From positions 1,781,211 to 1,845,210 of the forward strand of contig VWND01000005.1 in assembly GCA_009599575.1 (NCBI GenBank): a stretch of 64,000 nucleotides of DNA. Direction: 5' to 3'. The notes beneath the pieces were generated by a model that saw only the letters and a list, made by a program, of their open reading frames with translations, was not told the origin of the DNA and ran no database searches. Shown piece after piece: positions 10,947 to 21,490 of the stretch (its first letter is position 1; every line of letters starts with the position of its first letter). This DNA is from Blumeriella jaapii. Taxonomy: Eukaryota > Ascomycota > Leotiomycetes > Helotiales > Drepanopezizaceae. A program made the position numbers and the translations under genes.

Positions 10947-11860
10947 AGTCTGGTCCCGTCCTGACACCGTAACCTCCCGTCTCTTCGCTCACTCTTTTGC
11001 CGTTTACCGCGGATCTGGATCGACCATAGTACAGTAACTTGCTCGTAACATCTCCCCAAGCATAGACTTGGGCCTCCCATATCTCAGCCCTCGCTACCCT
11101 CTCCTGCAACGTAGTGCTACCGTTGGAAGGAAAGACCCAGTTGGTCAACGCATGCCGATTGCTCTCGGTGTTGAAGCTGATTCCACTGCAAGTGACAAAG
11201 ATCCTCTCAGCGCGAAAGAATGCCCGTTCTGCGTCAATGAGTATTCGGATCGCCATAAGAGGACCAAGACTTACGGGTTTTTAGAGCCCGACAATTGGTA
11301 GTAATCTCGATGTACAATTTTTTCAGCAGAGGAAATTTGAACACGAGACTCCGAGGCAGAAACGCGAGCACAATGTCGGATGCGAGATGGATCTTCCTGA
11401 TGAGTGATCTTTGAAGAGCGGTTCGGCGACCGAGCCACGCCCGGCAAGATTGCCAGTCGAGTATCGACCAAGTATTTGTGCTCCAAAGGACTCGGATGGC
11501 CTCTTGATAGGTGTGTCGACAAACCGACAAGATGTCAACCTGAACCCTGTTGAACTCATGTCGGCGACGAAGGATGCTGTTGCAAGCTGCGTGTCGATTG
11601 CGGCCGTGTGTCATATCTTCGGGCCCTGTTGGATCGCAATTCGCATTTCGTGCCAATTCGTATGCGTCCCGTTCTGTGGTTGGCGATTCGCAGACGGTAT
11701 GAAAGAAGCCTCGATGGGAAATTCGAACACCAGCGCGAGCTCGTTCTTCCATGATGTGTACTACTTGAAAGCCAAGGACGTAAGCCCAGATCATATGCCG
11801 GAGTTCCGCGGGGAGTAAAAGTAGCCATCCAGAAGATCTGTTCTGCTCGATGCTCGGCGG
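10945..11860 (-). pseudogene. DUF7730-like fungal protein, 5' end unresolved and 3' end cut by the MITE-like element
   Basis: One frame reads LLLLPAELRHMIWAYVLG, then VDILSVCRHTYQEAIRVLW and RTALQRSLIRKIHLAS. This is the layout of fungal DUF7730/F-box-like proteins (a PAELR-x-MI-x-Y opening, then the CR-x-x-YQEA-x-x-LW block). A 46-bp GT-AG intron (11274-11229) joins it to a second exon starting QRAFFRAERIF. The frame ends in a TAA at 10947-10945, formed exactly at the border of the inverted-repeat element, so the original C-terminus is probably lost. At the 5' side the frame is open only from 11860, directly after in-frame TGA and TAG codons. No start codon joins it cleanly; ATGs at about 11868 and 11976 lie in the wrong frame. 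It is either a gene with an unresolved first intron or a decayed copy. Function of the family is unknown. Confidence 0.5.
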
Positions 11861-12619
11861 CTATCAGTGACATTTTTGAACCGTCTGGCACTATGTGGCT
11901 CACAGTTCTGTTGTTTCGTCACCTTTGGGGGCTGCAGATGCCTGTCTGAAGATTCTTTCTCGTGGATATTCCATTTTGGCGAGATCAATGTCAACCCTGT
12001 CTGGCATTTTAAGATCACTGTCTTAATGAAACGAGAAGCATGTCAATACGATAGGCCGATGTGAGAGGAGTGGGTGTCTTTTAATAGAGTGTCGGTACTG
12101 GTCCTCACAAGAAAAGAGCACCGCAAGCCTCAGTTCTCCAGAATACCGAAGCGCCGTAGAGTATGCAGGTGAAGCTCCTACCCAGAGTCTGCGCATGGAA
12201 AAGAAGGGTTTGCGGATCCTAAGAAAGAGTTTTTTGCTTCTTGAAAATGCTTGGGTTACGCACAGAGCAAATGATTGTAGCACAAACAACGCAATGGTAT
12301 ATAGATAGAGAAAAGCATCAGATTACCTGTAGTAGAATGGTCATCTGCTAGTCCAAAATAAAAGGGTAACCCAGTTAGTCTTGCGCAGAAGGCTGGGCTT
12401 TTCATGCTACACTAGAAACAATGAGTCCTAGAGAAGATTTAGACCATTCCGAGTCAAGTCTCATCGACTTGTGGCCTGAATAAAGCTGCTTCAATCCATC
12501 TTTTCTGGGTACCACGAAATATGTCTGGTGAACTGTACCATCACGACAATTCGACATGGCTCACCTCACATCTCGTCTCTAAGCGAGGGACTTTCTTCGA
12601 ACAACATACATATCGCACT
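11861..12619. other. AT-rich intergenic, nothing recognised
   Basis: Only short frames without family resemblance. It would hold the 5' end of the DUF7730-like gene if that gene is intact. Confidence 0.45.
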
Positions 12620-14110
12620 GTACGTTGATAACTTTGCGCTCCGTCAGGTTGGGATCTTCTGGCACAAAACCATTGAATAGCTCCTTTTCTTCACAATGCA
12701 TCTATGCATCCATCACCCATGTAGCAACACTCGCCGAGACAATGCTATCCCACAACCTTTCGCGCCCCGGATGCTTCAGCAGCAGTCGGATTGCTTCTCT
12801 TCTCAGAGCTCGAGCCCCAGACACAAGCCCCTTATCAAAGGAAAAATTGCCTTTCGGATTTTGCGCAGGGAATAATCTCCATTATTTCTTTCGATAAATC
12901 ACCAATCAGCCGGTAACTATCGAGAAGCGGATACTTCCGACTGGTTCCTCTTGGTACACTCGGCAGAATCACTACAAACGCACTGGATCATAAGGATCGA
13001 GGCTTCGACAGATTCCTTGCTGCCAGGATGGCCTCGTGTCTCGTGATACAGGAGTAAAAACGACTGAAACGGCTGAGATTCTGCCTTATGATGCATCTAT
13101 ACCTCTGCTCTAACGAGCTGCAGATACGCTTTCTGTTCGCATGAGAGTTGATCGAAATCTTGACGGTCGAGTTTTGAGTGGGCGTCTAACCATCTCACAA
13201 CTCGTTTGACGCAACAGCCAGAAAACATCCTGGCCTCCTTGCCTGAGGAGAATGTGTGGTAAGACAGTCCTGGCAATAGCGTAATCCCTGCTTTGGGCGA
13301 AAAGGAGAAACGCGATGTGCTGGATGCCTGCTTTTGTTGAACATAGTCATGGAGGATTTCACTCGATCAAAAGCCGTTAGGAGATATCGATCCTCAATTA
13401 AGCGATGGCGTACGATGTGCCCGAAATACTCTGACGGCTTACCTTACTCCACTGACGCTTGCTTCTTGTTCAACATCTCGACACCTGCCTGCGCGGAGGC
13501 AAGTGCATTATCAAGATTACCAAGGAGGTTTTTGAAACTCGACGTCAACAGACAAGAAAAGAGTGTTTGCCTCAAGCGAGATTCCATATCTTTTTCTGTG
13601 ACTTCCCGCATCAACTTCAAAGATTTGCCGTGGTGTTGAAGCGCAGCAACTTGATGATACGATTCGGCAAATGCGCACTCGAAAGGTATCTGGCTTGCAG
13701 GAGCTCGTCTGAAGCAGCAATCAAGGCGATGGCGGCATGTTGAGCAGATTCCTTTTCGCGGCAAGTCTGAAGAACTGTTCGATCTCAGATGTTCGTGTCA
13801 AAGCATACTGTGAGTTTCACCGCAGTGTGGTTTTGGAAGATCGTCAAGTACACGTAGTCATACTAAAGCTGATTTTTTGGATCCGAGCAACGCTGTGCTT
13901 TGGACCGCGGTTCAGTACCTGGGAGAGTCTGAGTAGCATCAGCCGAGGAGAAATCAGTTGTTTCTGTTATCACCTGCTGTAGCTCTGCGCCAGGCGATTT
14001 GCGACGAAGCAGCAGCGAGATCCAAAGCAGTCCTCCTATAATGATGGGGTCAGGATCTTCGTCTGATAATCTTTTGACTTTGGGCGCTCGACCAGTCGCA
14101 TGCAATCGTC
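12620..14110 (-). pseudogene. Decayed fungal-specific transcription factor (Zn2Cys6 class)
   Basis: Reading the minus strand across frames recovers, in order, the regulatory-domain landmarks of a Zn2Cys6 family. A degraded YDYVYLTIFQNHT block lies at about 13860-13825, then an LQTCREKESAQHAAIALIA block (about 13782-13726). ALQHHGKSLKLMREVTEKDM and LLGNLDNALASAQAGVEML lie in the frame 13764-13444. HRLIEDRYLLTAFD follows at about 13407, and a region resembling the usual RRRAIELL...REGIWDS tail falls near 12830-12730. The whole is interrupted by many stops and at least one frameshift. Several stops look like CAA to TAA or CAG to TAG, consistent with repeat-induced point mutation (RIP). The zinc cluster itself was not found. 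It is unlikely to make a functional protein. Confidence 0.65.
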
Positions 14111-15399
14111 ATGTAGGATACCGAAATTCTCTCAACGAAGATATATAGGCCAGCGCTTATCGCACTGCACCCGCCGCCTCCTGGTCTGGTCAGTGGTATT
14201 TCGCTTTAACATCCAACCATCAGGTACTTGAATGCCTATAGCAACTTAGCATCAGACTAAACGGAAGGAGCAAATATATGCTTTCGCGTATATAATACAT
14301 CCGGTCGTGTTCTTTGGCCTCGATGCCCTTCTCTTCGGGCCCACTACAGTCTTCGCTTGCTCATCCATGGTCTTGTAGAGAGACATCCGCGAGTAGGCCT
14401 GCTCGCGAGCCCATTTCTGAGATATATAGCACAGTGGAGAAAAAGAAAGAGGCGTTGTTGAAGTCACGATTTATGCCCAACCCGGCCGATCAAGTTCAAG
14501 GCCTCAGATTCACAAATCCAAAGGCTTAAAGCCGGATGCTTTTGCCAAGATATGTAGATGCTGTCTTCCATGAGCGAGCCAAAGGCAAAAAGGCTAGTCG
14601 AATACTTCCTTGGGCAGTGACAAAAAGCTTTGGGAAAAGAATTTTACAACATAGTAGATAGAAAGATCAAAGTCGAAATGCTTGCTGTATCGTAGCTGAA
14701 ATTGGTTGCAGGAAAAGATGAGATTCATTTGCTGCTGAAGGTTTAAGCATTCTGTAGGAGTATCCTAGTGCATGTCACGTGTGATCATGTGATGATTAGA
14801 TCACGTGATATTGGTCACGCGTTAGCCAGCGATTGAAAACTGTTCTTTACTGTATTATCAACCCGTGATACCAACACATTCCTTATTCCAAAAAATCATG
14901 CTGTAGAATCGAATAAACCACGAAGACAAGCTATCAATACTATAGCGTTTTCTGCAATGGAAAATTTTTACGTAGTCGTCCTCGAGCAAGCGAGTAAGCA
15001 AATCACTTCCGTACACCGCCGACTTAGACTGGTGCTGAAGATGCTGAATGAAAACTCCATCCAATTTTTCATCCACCTTCTCAAGCTCGACTGCGGGGAG
15101 GGCAGGTAGGTAACGCAATCGGGAAAAGCAATTGTAATAGCAGTAGCAACAAGACTTACAACGGTTCAAACTTCCTACGAGGAATCACGGAAGAAAAAAA
15201 ACCTGTGAATATCGATTAGCAAGATTTACATATGGAACCCATCTAGCTTGGAAGAATCAAGCCTGATATTTGTAACGTCAACCAGTACTTTTTTACATCT
15301 ATTATGATTATAATACACAATCCAAGTCCAACCTTTACAAAGCTCTTTGATCTCTTGCCAATCAGATTAAGTAACAAAAAAAAAAGCAAAGGATTATTT

Positions 15400-15590
15400 A
15401 TCTTTCACATTAATCTTCCACAGACGACCCATTCACTTCCCTGTTCTTTCCCGATTCACCGCACCCTTCCTCCTCTCCAATCGTCTAAAAACCGAAACCA
15501 GTCCCAAAGCGTATCCCGCGCGCAAGCGAGCACGCAAGTATATAACCATCGACTCTTCCACTCAGTTTTTTCTTCCGCAGAACTCATCAC
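15400..15590. repeat. Diverged duplicate of a pyrimidine-rich block (copy A)
   Basis: Shares ordered word pairs with 16535-16770: CATTCACTTCCCT...CTTTCCCGATTCAC against CATTCATCCACCT...CTTTCCCTATTCAC, then GCAAGCGAGCACGCAAGTATA against GTAAGCGAGCAAGTATA, then GACTCTTCCACT in both. Copy B carries an extra AC repeat. Alignment was by eye. Confidence 0.45.
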
Positions 15591-16534
15591 ACGAGAAGTT
15601 TTGGAAGCAAATTGGTACCGGCATCACTGATTGTTTGTTCTCTTCGTTCAGGAAAACGCTTGAAGGGTTGAGTGAAAAGCTAGTATTTGATGCAGATAGT
15701 TGTTTCGCTCGAAAGCCTAGACGCCGAAAACGGAATAGCTGAAAAGCTGAAGAGCCATCAGCGTGGATGAAATGGGTGGTTATTACTGAAATGGGAATGA
15801 GAACCAAATTGAAAGCAGAAGTAGGATTAACAACAATTAAAAAATTCTGTTAATAACAGATATGAGAAAAAAAAATGGTACTCTAAAAGAAGAGAAACCA
15901 ATGCGTTAATGCCAACTAGTAGTTAGAATGCCCAGCTACTCAAACGAATGCGTGCCAAAGTCAAGCATTACAAAATCTGGTTTCTGATATCGAGAATCAC
16001 AAGTACTGTACTATCATCTTCGCTATCACCGTCGTTTACATTCTAACGCCCGATGTTCCAGGTGTTACACCCTATCAGAACAATTCATAATATACAGAAA
16101 GAAAAAAGCTTGTATCTGTGGAGGAGAGATCATGATCAAAATGCAGAGAGTAAAAGATGTTTTATTGTAAACAATCAGTTGAAATTTGTTTTTATAACTA
16201 TAGGAGCAACGAGCATATTATATTCTTGATAGAAGCAGTGATCGCATATTGAACAGTTGAATTAAAAGCATTGAACAGATAATCCGAGGTTATAGACTTG
16301 AGTTTAAGATAATGCTTAAAACAACTCATTATTATTCAATTAAAAGAATAATGTTATTGAATCTGAAGTGATTAAAAAATAGTTGCATTTTAGTTGCATA
16401 ATCAACTTGAACACCACAAGATCAGTTTAATCACGATGTTGAGAGCATCACGTACGATAATTGTCATAGAGCGGAAAGAGGCTGGTGATATACTGTATAA
16501 CCCCCCCCCCCCACCCAATTCGCCTAAAGTAAAG

Positions 16535-16770
16535 CTCATTCATTCATCCACCTACTCTTTCCCTATTCACTTTTCCTCCACCACCTACTCCGCCGCCTCC
16601 AAGCACAAAGAGTTATCCGGCGCCCGTAAGCGAGCAAGTATACACACACACACACACACACACCAAGACACGCACAGATACACATACACAGAAACCCCAA
16701 CCAAGCCAAGAATCTTCTCGTCAAGGCGACTCTTCCACTTTTTCTCCTTTTGTTTACTTCCAGGCCCGGC
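16535..16770. repeat. Diverged duplicate of a pyrimidine-rich block (copy B) with (AC)n
   Basis: Partner of 15400-15590. It contains the (AC)n tract and ends in CGACTCTTCCACTTTTTCTC. It resembles a fungal CT-rich promoter/5'-leader, but no start codon with a plausible protein follows. Confidence 0.45.
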
Positions 16771-16920
16771 CCGACGCTAGCTCGCTCGCTCGCTCGCTAA
16801 ATCCAAGCAGACGACAGGAAATTCCCGTGAGCCTGGGCTACCACCACGCATCGCCCGGGAGGGAAGATGCATTTAACGATATGGTCGTCGTTCTCGTCCC
16901 TCTGAAGGCTTTGGGTAAGC

Positions 16921-16946
16921 TGGATGGATGGATGGATGGATGGATG
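16921..16946. repeat. (GGAT)n tetranucleotide repeat
   Basis: Six perfect consecutive GGAT units on the + strand, followed by degenerate GAATG/TATGGATGG words. Confidence 0.8.
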
Positions 16947-17217
16947 AATGTATGGATGGGGCCCTTGGAGCAAGGTAAGATGGGGCAAGACGGCAGTCCG
17001 GACTCCGTAGGTAAGCAGGAGAGGAGAAGAGAGGATGGGATGGGATAGAATGGGAGCGCTCGACGAGCCTGTCGTCCCCTGCGGCCCTGGCGTCCACCCG
17101 CATCCACGCACACCCATCCATCCGCCGCCCTTCCCAGGCCTCAGCTTACTGAGAAACATGGCTCCCTCTCGCGTTCACGTCCGCAACGCACACAGGTCTC
17201 CAAGGCGGGCGGGCTGC

Positions 17218-18294
17218 CTACCAATCGACGGCCCACCCGTTCTCCTCCAGGAACTCCTCGCACGCCGCCCGCAGCGCGCGGTTCGGCCGCAGGTCCTCCG
17301 GCCGCAGCGGCTCGCGCGTCAGCGGGTCCGTCGGCGAGCGCCGCAGGTGCTCCGTGATGCTGGCGCGGTCATAGGACTGCCCTGTCTTGGTCTGTGTTGG
17401 GACGAGGTGGCTTGTTAGCGAGAAGGATGGGTGGAGGTGGTGAGGAAAGGAAGGGAGGAGGAATGAACAGAAAGGCAAGGAAGGGTAGGGCAACGTACCA
17501 CGACGGGATCGACCATGACCGCGAACGTGATGTTGTCCACGCACCAATCCGGCACTTTCCTCCTCCTCGCGCCCGCGTCCCCAGCCTTCTCCCACAGCCT
17601 CCGCGTGTCCTCTTTCTTCGCCTCCCACTTCCGCTCGACGTCCGCTCGCCGTTCCCCGGCCGCTGTCTCCCCCTCCCCCTCGCCGTGTCCCTCCCCCTCC
17701 ATCTCCGCCTCCTTCAGCCGATCCAGACCGGCCAAAACATCCCCCAACAGACCCCCCCGCGCCCTCTCCCTCTCCTCCTCCCTCCGCGTCCACACCAGCC
17801 CCTTGCACCTCAGCACCAGCTCGGTGATTAGGCTCAGGCTGCTCCCACCCTTGCCCCCGGCCCGGGCCTCCTCGACGCAATACTCGTGCGCCAGCCTCGC
17901 GCTCGCCAGCGCCTCCTCCGCCCGCCCGAGAGACACCTGCGCCTGGGCCAGCTGGAAATGCGCCTTCATCGAGCGGGGCGCGAGCGCGATGCAGCGCTGC
18001 GCGCACGCCATCACGGCCTCGTGGCGCTGCAGTTTGAGGAGCGCCATGCAGCGGTTGGTGTAGAGGAGGGGGTTGGAGGGGTCGTGGGTGATGCTAGAGA
18101 GGCTTGTTAGGGGGTGGGTTTGAGGGGAGAGGGGGGGAGGAGGGGAGGAGGGAGGAAGGGAGAGGTTGGAGGGGAACAACGTACGCCTTCTCGTAGAGGG
18201 CTTCGGCGCCGGTGTAGTCGCCAGCCTGGAAGCATCGGTTGCCTTGCTCCTTGTACTCGAGCGCTTTCGCCGGGTTGGCGGGCGGCGTCACCAT
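17218..18294 (-). CDS. CHIP-like co-chaperone E3 ubiquitin ligase (TPR + U-box)
   Basis: Cytosolic quality-control ligase: the TPR domain of CHIP binds the EEVD tail of Hsp70/Hsp90 and the U-box recruits an E2 to ubiquitinate the client. Exons are 18294-18185, 18093-17499 and 17391-17218; both introns are GT-AG with matching phase, giving 292 residues, close to the ~300 of animal CHIP. Residues about 8-110 hold three TPR units (AKALEYKEQGNRCFQAGDY, then DPSNPLLYTNRCMALLKLQR, then MKAHFQLAQAQVSLGRAEEA). A charged, helical Glu/Arg-rich middle follows. The U-box begins VPDWCVDNITFAVMVDPVV, is interrupted by intron 2, and continues TKTGQSYDRASITEHL to NRALRAACEEFLEENGWAVDW at the C-terminus. The start follows the family pattern of a short N-terminal extension before TPR1. 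Confidence 0.92.
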
Positions 18295-18967
18295 CTTGCT
18301 TCCCTCGCTCGAATGCGCGGTGTCGATTGGAGTGTGAAGCCGGAGGGAAGAAGGGACGTGGTCTGTCCGGCTCGCTCTTCTCTTGGTGCAACGCCGTCTG
18401 TGTATTTAGGTTCGGGTTGGCGTTCCGAAGGAGGAAGTTGAGGGATCTTGGGGAGATTCAAAGTCTTCTCGACGAGCAGAGCAGGGCATCGGCGAAGATG
18501 ATGCGACAGGCTTTGGTATGATGCCGGTGTGTTGTGTGGAAGAGGTCATCTCCAAGTCGCTATCGGCCAAGTAGTGGGGTTCAGCCTCGTACAAAGGATG
18601 TGGATGTGGATGTGAGATGCGCGTAAGATGCGTTTACTCAGACAAACACTGATGGTTTGCCCATGATATCAAACGGGGGAGATACTTTGCCTGAGCAAAC
18701 CAGCAACTAGAGATGTGCCGACGCATGTGTTGGTAGTCAACAATGCGTGATGCGGCGGCTCAAAAGAATTGTGGCATTGATCACAACACGGCTGCTACGT
18801 TGGGTACCCACACAGCACAATGGAGGACCGAGTGAACAAGACCAGCTTGGAGGACGTCTATTGCGTGTGGTTCTTTTCTTTTGTACAGAGTATTTTGCTT
18901 GCAACCTCTACAACTTCTATCCTGCTTCTCTCCTCTTCCTGATCCATGCCGGGATGCGATATGGCGC
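18295..18967. other. Intergenic: CHIP-like gene promoter and QCR10 3' flank
   Basis: About 670 bp between two minus-strand genes with no coding frame of note. The right end directly abuts the 9-nt last exon of QCR10. Confidence 0.6.
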
Positions 18968-19882
18968 TTAGAAGGGCTGTTGGAAGTCGTTAGCAGTGTC
19001 TCGAGCATAGAAACGTCGTCTCGGGTTGGCATAGCGTCTGGAAAGAAGCTGCTGCTGCTGCTGCTGCTACAGAGGCTTGTGAATCTCTACACTTGTAGCT
19101 AGCCCAAGTTTTTCAACCCCGATTGCTGAATTCCAACAGGGTCGGAAACGGAGCCCCGAACACACTTGTAACATCCGCAACGATGAGTCCCGACACGTAT
19201 GCTGACCCCCCAGTTTGTATGGCTTTGGCCACGTCGAACTAGCAACAGCGCTCTCGCATCGAACAGGCGAGAGGATGGAAAGGATGAACCTACGTTATCC
19301 GAAGCCGGGATTTCCTTAACAAAGTGCGATCCAATGAACGGGACCTTCTACGTCGGGTCAGCATCGTATCCCGTCCCCCTAGCCCGATCGCCCCCCGCGT
19401 CTCTTCTCCCCATCCGGTGTTGAAGAAGCGTACCACCATAATATCATTCCGCACTTTCGGGATCTCGGCGAAGAAGAAGATGGCAAAGACGCCGGCGACA
19501 CCACCGAAAGCCCCGAGTGTCGTGCCCCTGTGGAGTGTGTCTATCAGCTCACGTCCTCTTGGCAGTCACAACGGGGTTGGGAGATGTCGGTGTGGGAATC
19601 GCCAGCGCGAATTGAGCAGGAGGAGCGCGACGTACAGCTTCGTGAAATGTTTGAGGGTCCAGCCGTTGATGTTGAAGTTGGTCTTGTATCTGTGCGTCGG
19701 GTCAGCATGCTCTCTTTGGTTCCGACTGCCAAACGCCTACTTAGGACCGTAAGGACTCTTGTACGTTTTGTACCCCGGCCTGATGGTCAGCGGCGTGATG
19801 CCGGAACTGGGGTGGAACTGCGGGCAGATGGTCAGTTGGGGCCATTGGCACGCGGTGGCGATGGACGTACATCGCCGGACAT
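18968..19882 (-). CDS. qcr10: Ubiquinol-cytochrome c reductase subunit 10 (complex III)
   Basis: Small single-span subunit of mitochondrial complex III. Six exons: 19882-19871, 19817-19741, 19689-19636, 19527-19434, 19347-19294 and 18976-18968. All introns are GT-AG, phases agree and the sum is 300 nt (99 residues plus stop), the usual family size. Landmarks are PLTIRPGYKTYKSPYGPKYK, then a membrane span GAFGGVAGVFAIFFF, then VPFIGSHFVKEIPASDN and the terminal PF. The last exon encodes only Pro, Phe and stop; it follows CTAAC and CAG acceptor signals after a 317-nt intron containing a CTG repeat. Without it the protein would lose its conserved end. Exon 1 encodes only MSGD. A TCACGTGA palindrome lies at 20015-20022, about 135 bp upstream; in yeast the related CBF1 site controls respiratory genes, so it may be functional, although such sites also occur by chance. 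Confidence 0.9.
19049..19066. repeat. (CTG)6 triplet repeat inside the last QCR10 intron
   Basis: Six perfect CTG units on the + strand (CAG on the transcript strand), followed by CTA. It lies between the donor at 19293 and the acceptor at 18977, so on the transcript it reads as repeated potential AG acceptors. Confidence 0.85.
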
Positions 19883-20090
19883 GGTGTGTGGTGGTTCTGC
19901 GAGCGCTGTGGGTGAGGCGATGGCTGTTGCGATTGATGGGGGGAGGTGATGAGTCGCAACAGATGAGGATCTATGTTGGATGGATCGGCGGATCTCGGCC
20001 CGGGCGGTTGGACGTCACGTGATTTAAAGATCCCCTATGGGTTTGCTGGGGGCCAGCAGAGAGGACGATGTTCGTGATGTTACTGATTTC
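19883..20090 (-). promoter_or_regulatory. QCR10 upstream region with TCACGTGA box
   Basis: The interval between the QCR10 start codon and the pyrimidine-rich repeat block. It contains a perfect palindrome at 20015-20022 matching the bHLH (CBF1-type) E-box core. Assignment is by position only. Confidence 0.35.
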
Positions 20091-21490
20091 TCCTTTTATG
20101 TGAACTTTTGTTTTTTTGTTCGGCAGCTTGATTTTTATCAAAACTGTTTTATCTTTTAGAGGTTTGTGCTCTTTCCCTGTCCCTTTTTCCATTCATGTCT
20201 GTTTGTATATTGAAATTTCTTTCTCTTTCAAGATTCCGTTCTCTGTTGATCTTTCCTTTCCTACTAATATTTCTTTCTCAACCAACAATTTCTCTTCTAT
20301 CGACGTGTGTCTCTGTCAGTGTTTCCTTTTCTACAGTAACTTATCAATGATCTGTCGTGTTCTATTGATACATGGTTCTCTGTAGTTGTTTCTTTTTTTC
20401 CTGTATATTTATTTCTTCAAAACTTCTTTTTTCGTCAACCATTCCATCTCTGTTAACATTGCTCTTCCAACAATATCTCCCTGTCTATCGAGATTTCTGT
20501 TTTGTCAGTAGTGCTTTTCCTAGTAGCATTTGTTCATGAACTGTCGGAGCGTGAAAGACACGTGGGAGACAAAACTCCCTTTCTACCAATCTTTCTTATT
20601 CTCATGACGTTTCTGTTTCTGTTCAATACTCTTCTTTATCAAGATTTGTTTTCTACAAAAACTCTTTTTTGTGAACATTCATTTCTGTTAATCTTTCACT
20701 TGCTCCCAAGATTTCTTTTTTTATCCCGGAATAGATATATCTCTGTCAAAAATTGGGGTTTTAACAGAATTCCCTCTCTGTTAATCTCTCTCTTCTCTTC
20801 ATACTTCTGTTTCTGTTCATCTTTGATTCTAGATTTCTTTTCTACCAACAGGTTCTTTTTCATAACATTTCATCTTTCTGTTCGTAATCCCCTTTCTGTC
20901 AAGATTTTTTCTTATGAATTCAATCTCTGTTAGAAATTGCTTCTCTAACAGAATTCCCCTTTTGCCAATGTTTTTCTATCTCTCATAACATTTCTGTTTC
21001 TGTGCATCTTTGATTCTAGATTTCTTTTCTACAAACAGGTTCTTTTTCATAACATTTCATCTCTCTGTTCATGATCCCCTTTCTATCAAGATTTCTTTTT
21101 TTCTCAAGAATTTAATCACCGTTAAAAATTGTTTCTCTAACAGAATTCCCTTTCTACCGATGTTTCTTTTTCTTATAACACTTATTTTTCTGTGCATCTT
21201 CAATTCTCTATCAGGATCTTTTTTTTACCCCCAACTTCTTGCTTGTGAATATTCATCTTTCTGTTCATGATCCCCTATCTGTCAAGATTTCTTTTTCTCA
21301 AGAATTAAACCTCTGTTAAAAATGGGTTTTCTAACAGAATTTCCTTTCTACCAATCTTTCTTTTTCTCCTAACACTTCTGTTTCTGTGCATCTTCAATTC
21401 TCTCTCAGGATCTCTTTTTCTACCCCCAATTTCTTGCTTGTGAACATTCATCTCTCTATCAATCTGTTCCTCTCTATCAACCTTTCTTCT
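20091..21490. repeat. Decayed ~190 bp tandem repeat, pyrimidine-rich on + strand
   Basis: Recurrent words TTCTGTTCATGATCCCC, TCAAGATTTCTTTTT, TCTAACAGAATTCCCTTTCT, CATAACATTTCTGTTTCTG and GATTCTAGATTTCTTTTCTA return in the same order with a spacing of about 190 bp. The clearest units begin at about 20820, 21010 and 21198, with a partial fourth at 21387; earlier units (20100-20800) are much more diverged. Frames of 80-140 codons here are hydrophobic F/L/S-rich products of the T-rich composition and are not taken as genes. Confidence 0.7.

Larger units (their letters stand above)
14111..17217. other. AT-rich intergenic island, no gene
   Basis: No frame here could be tied to a family. Contents: two related TCACGTG words with dyad symmetry (14775-14808), a pyrimidine-rich block at 15400-15590 that resembles another at 16535-16770, a 12-base C run at 16501, an (AC)n array near 16645-16663, GCTC units at 16783-16798 and GGAT units at 16921-16946. 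The last 60 bases adjoin the 3' end of the CHIP-like gene. Confidence 0.5.

Noticed and set aside
19150..19293. Alternative QCR10 C-terminus by read-through or by the acceptor near 19232
   Set aside because: Both give long unrelated tails, while the distal acceptor at 18977 restores the conserved PF-stop ending and the normal length of 99 residues.
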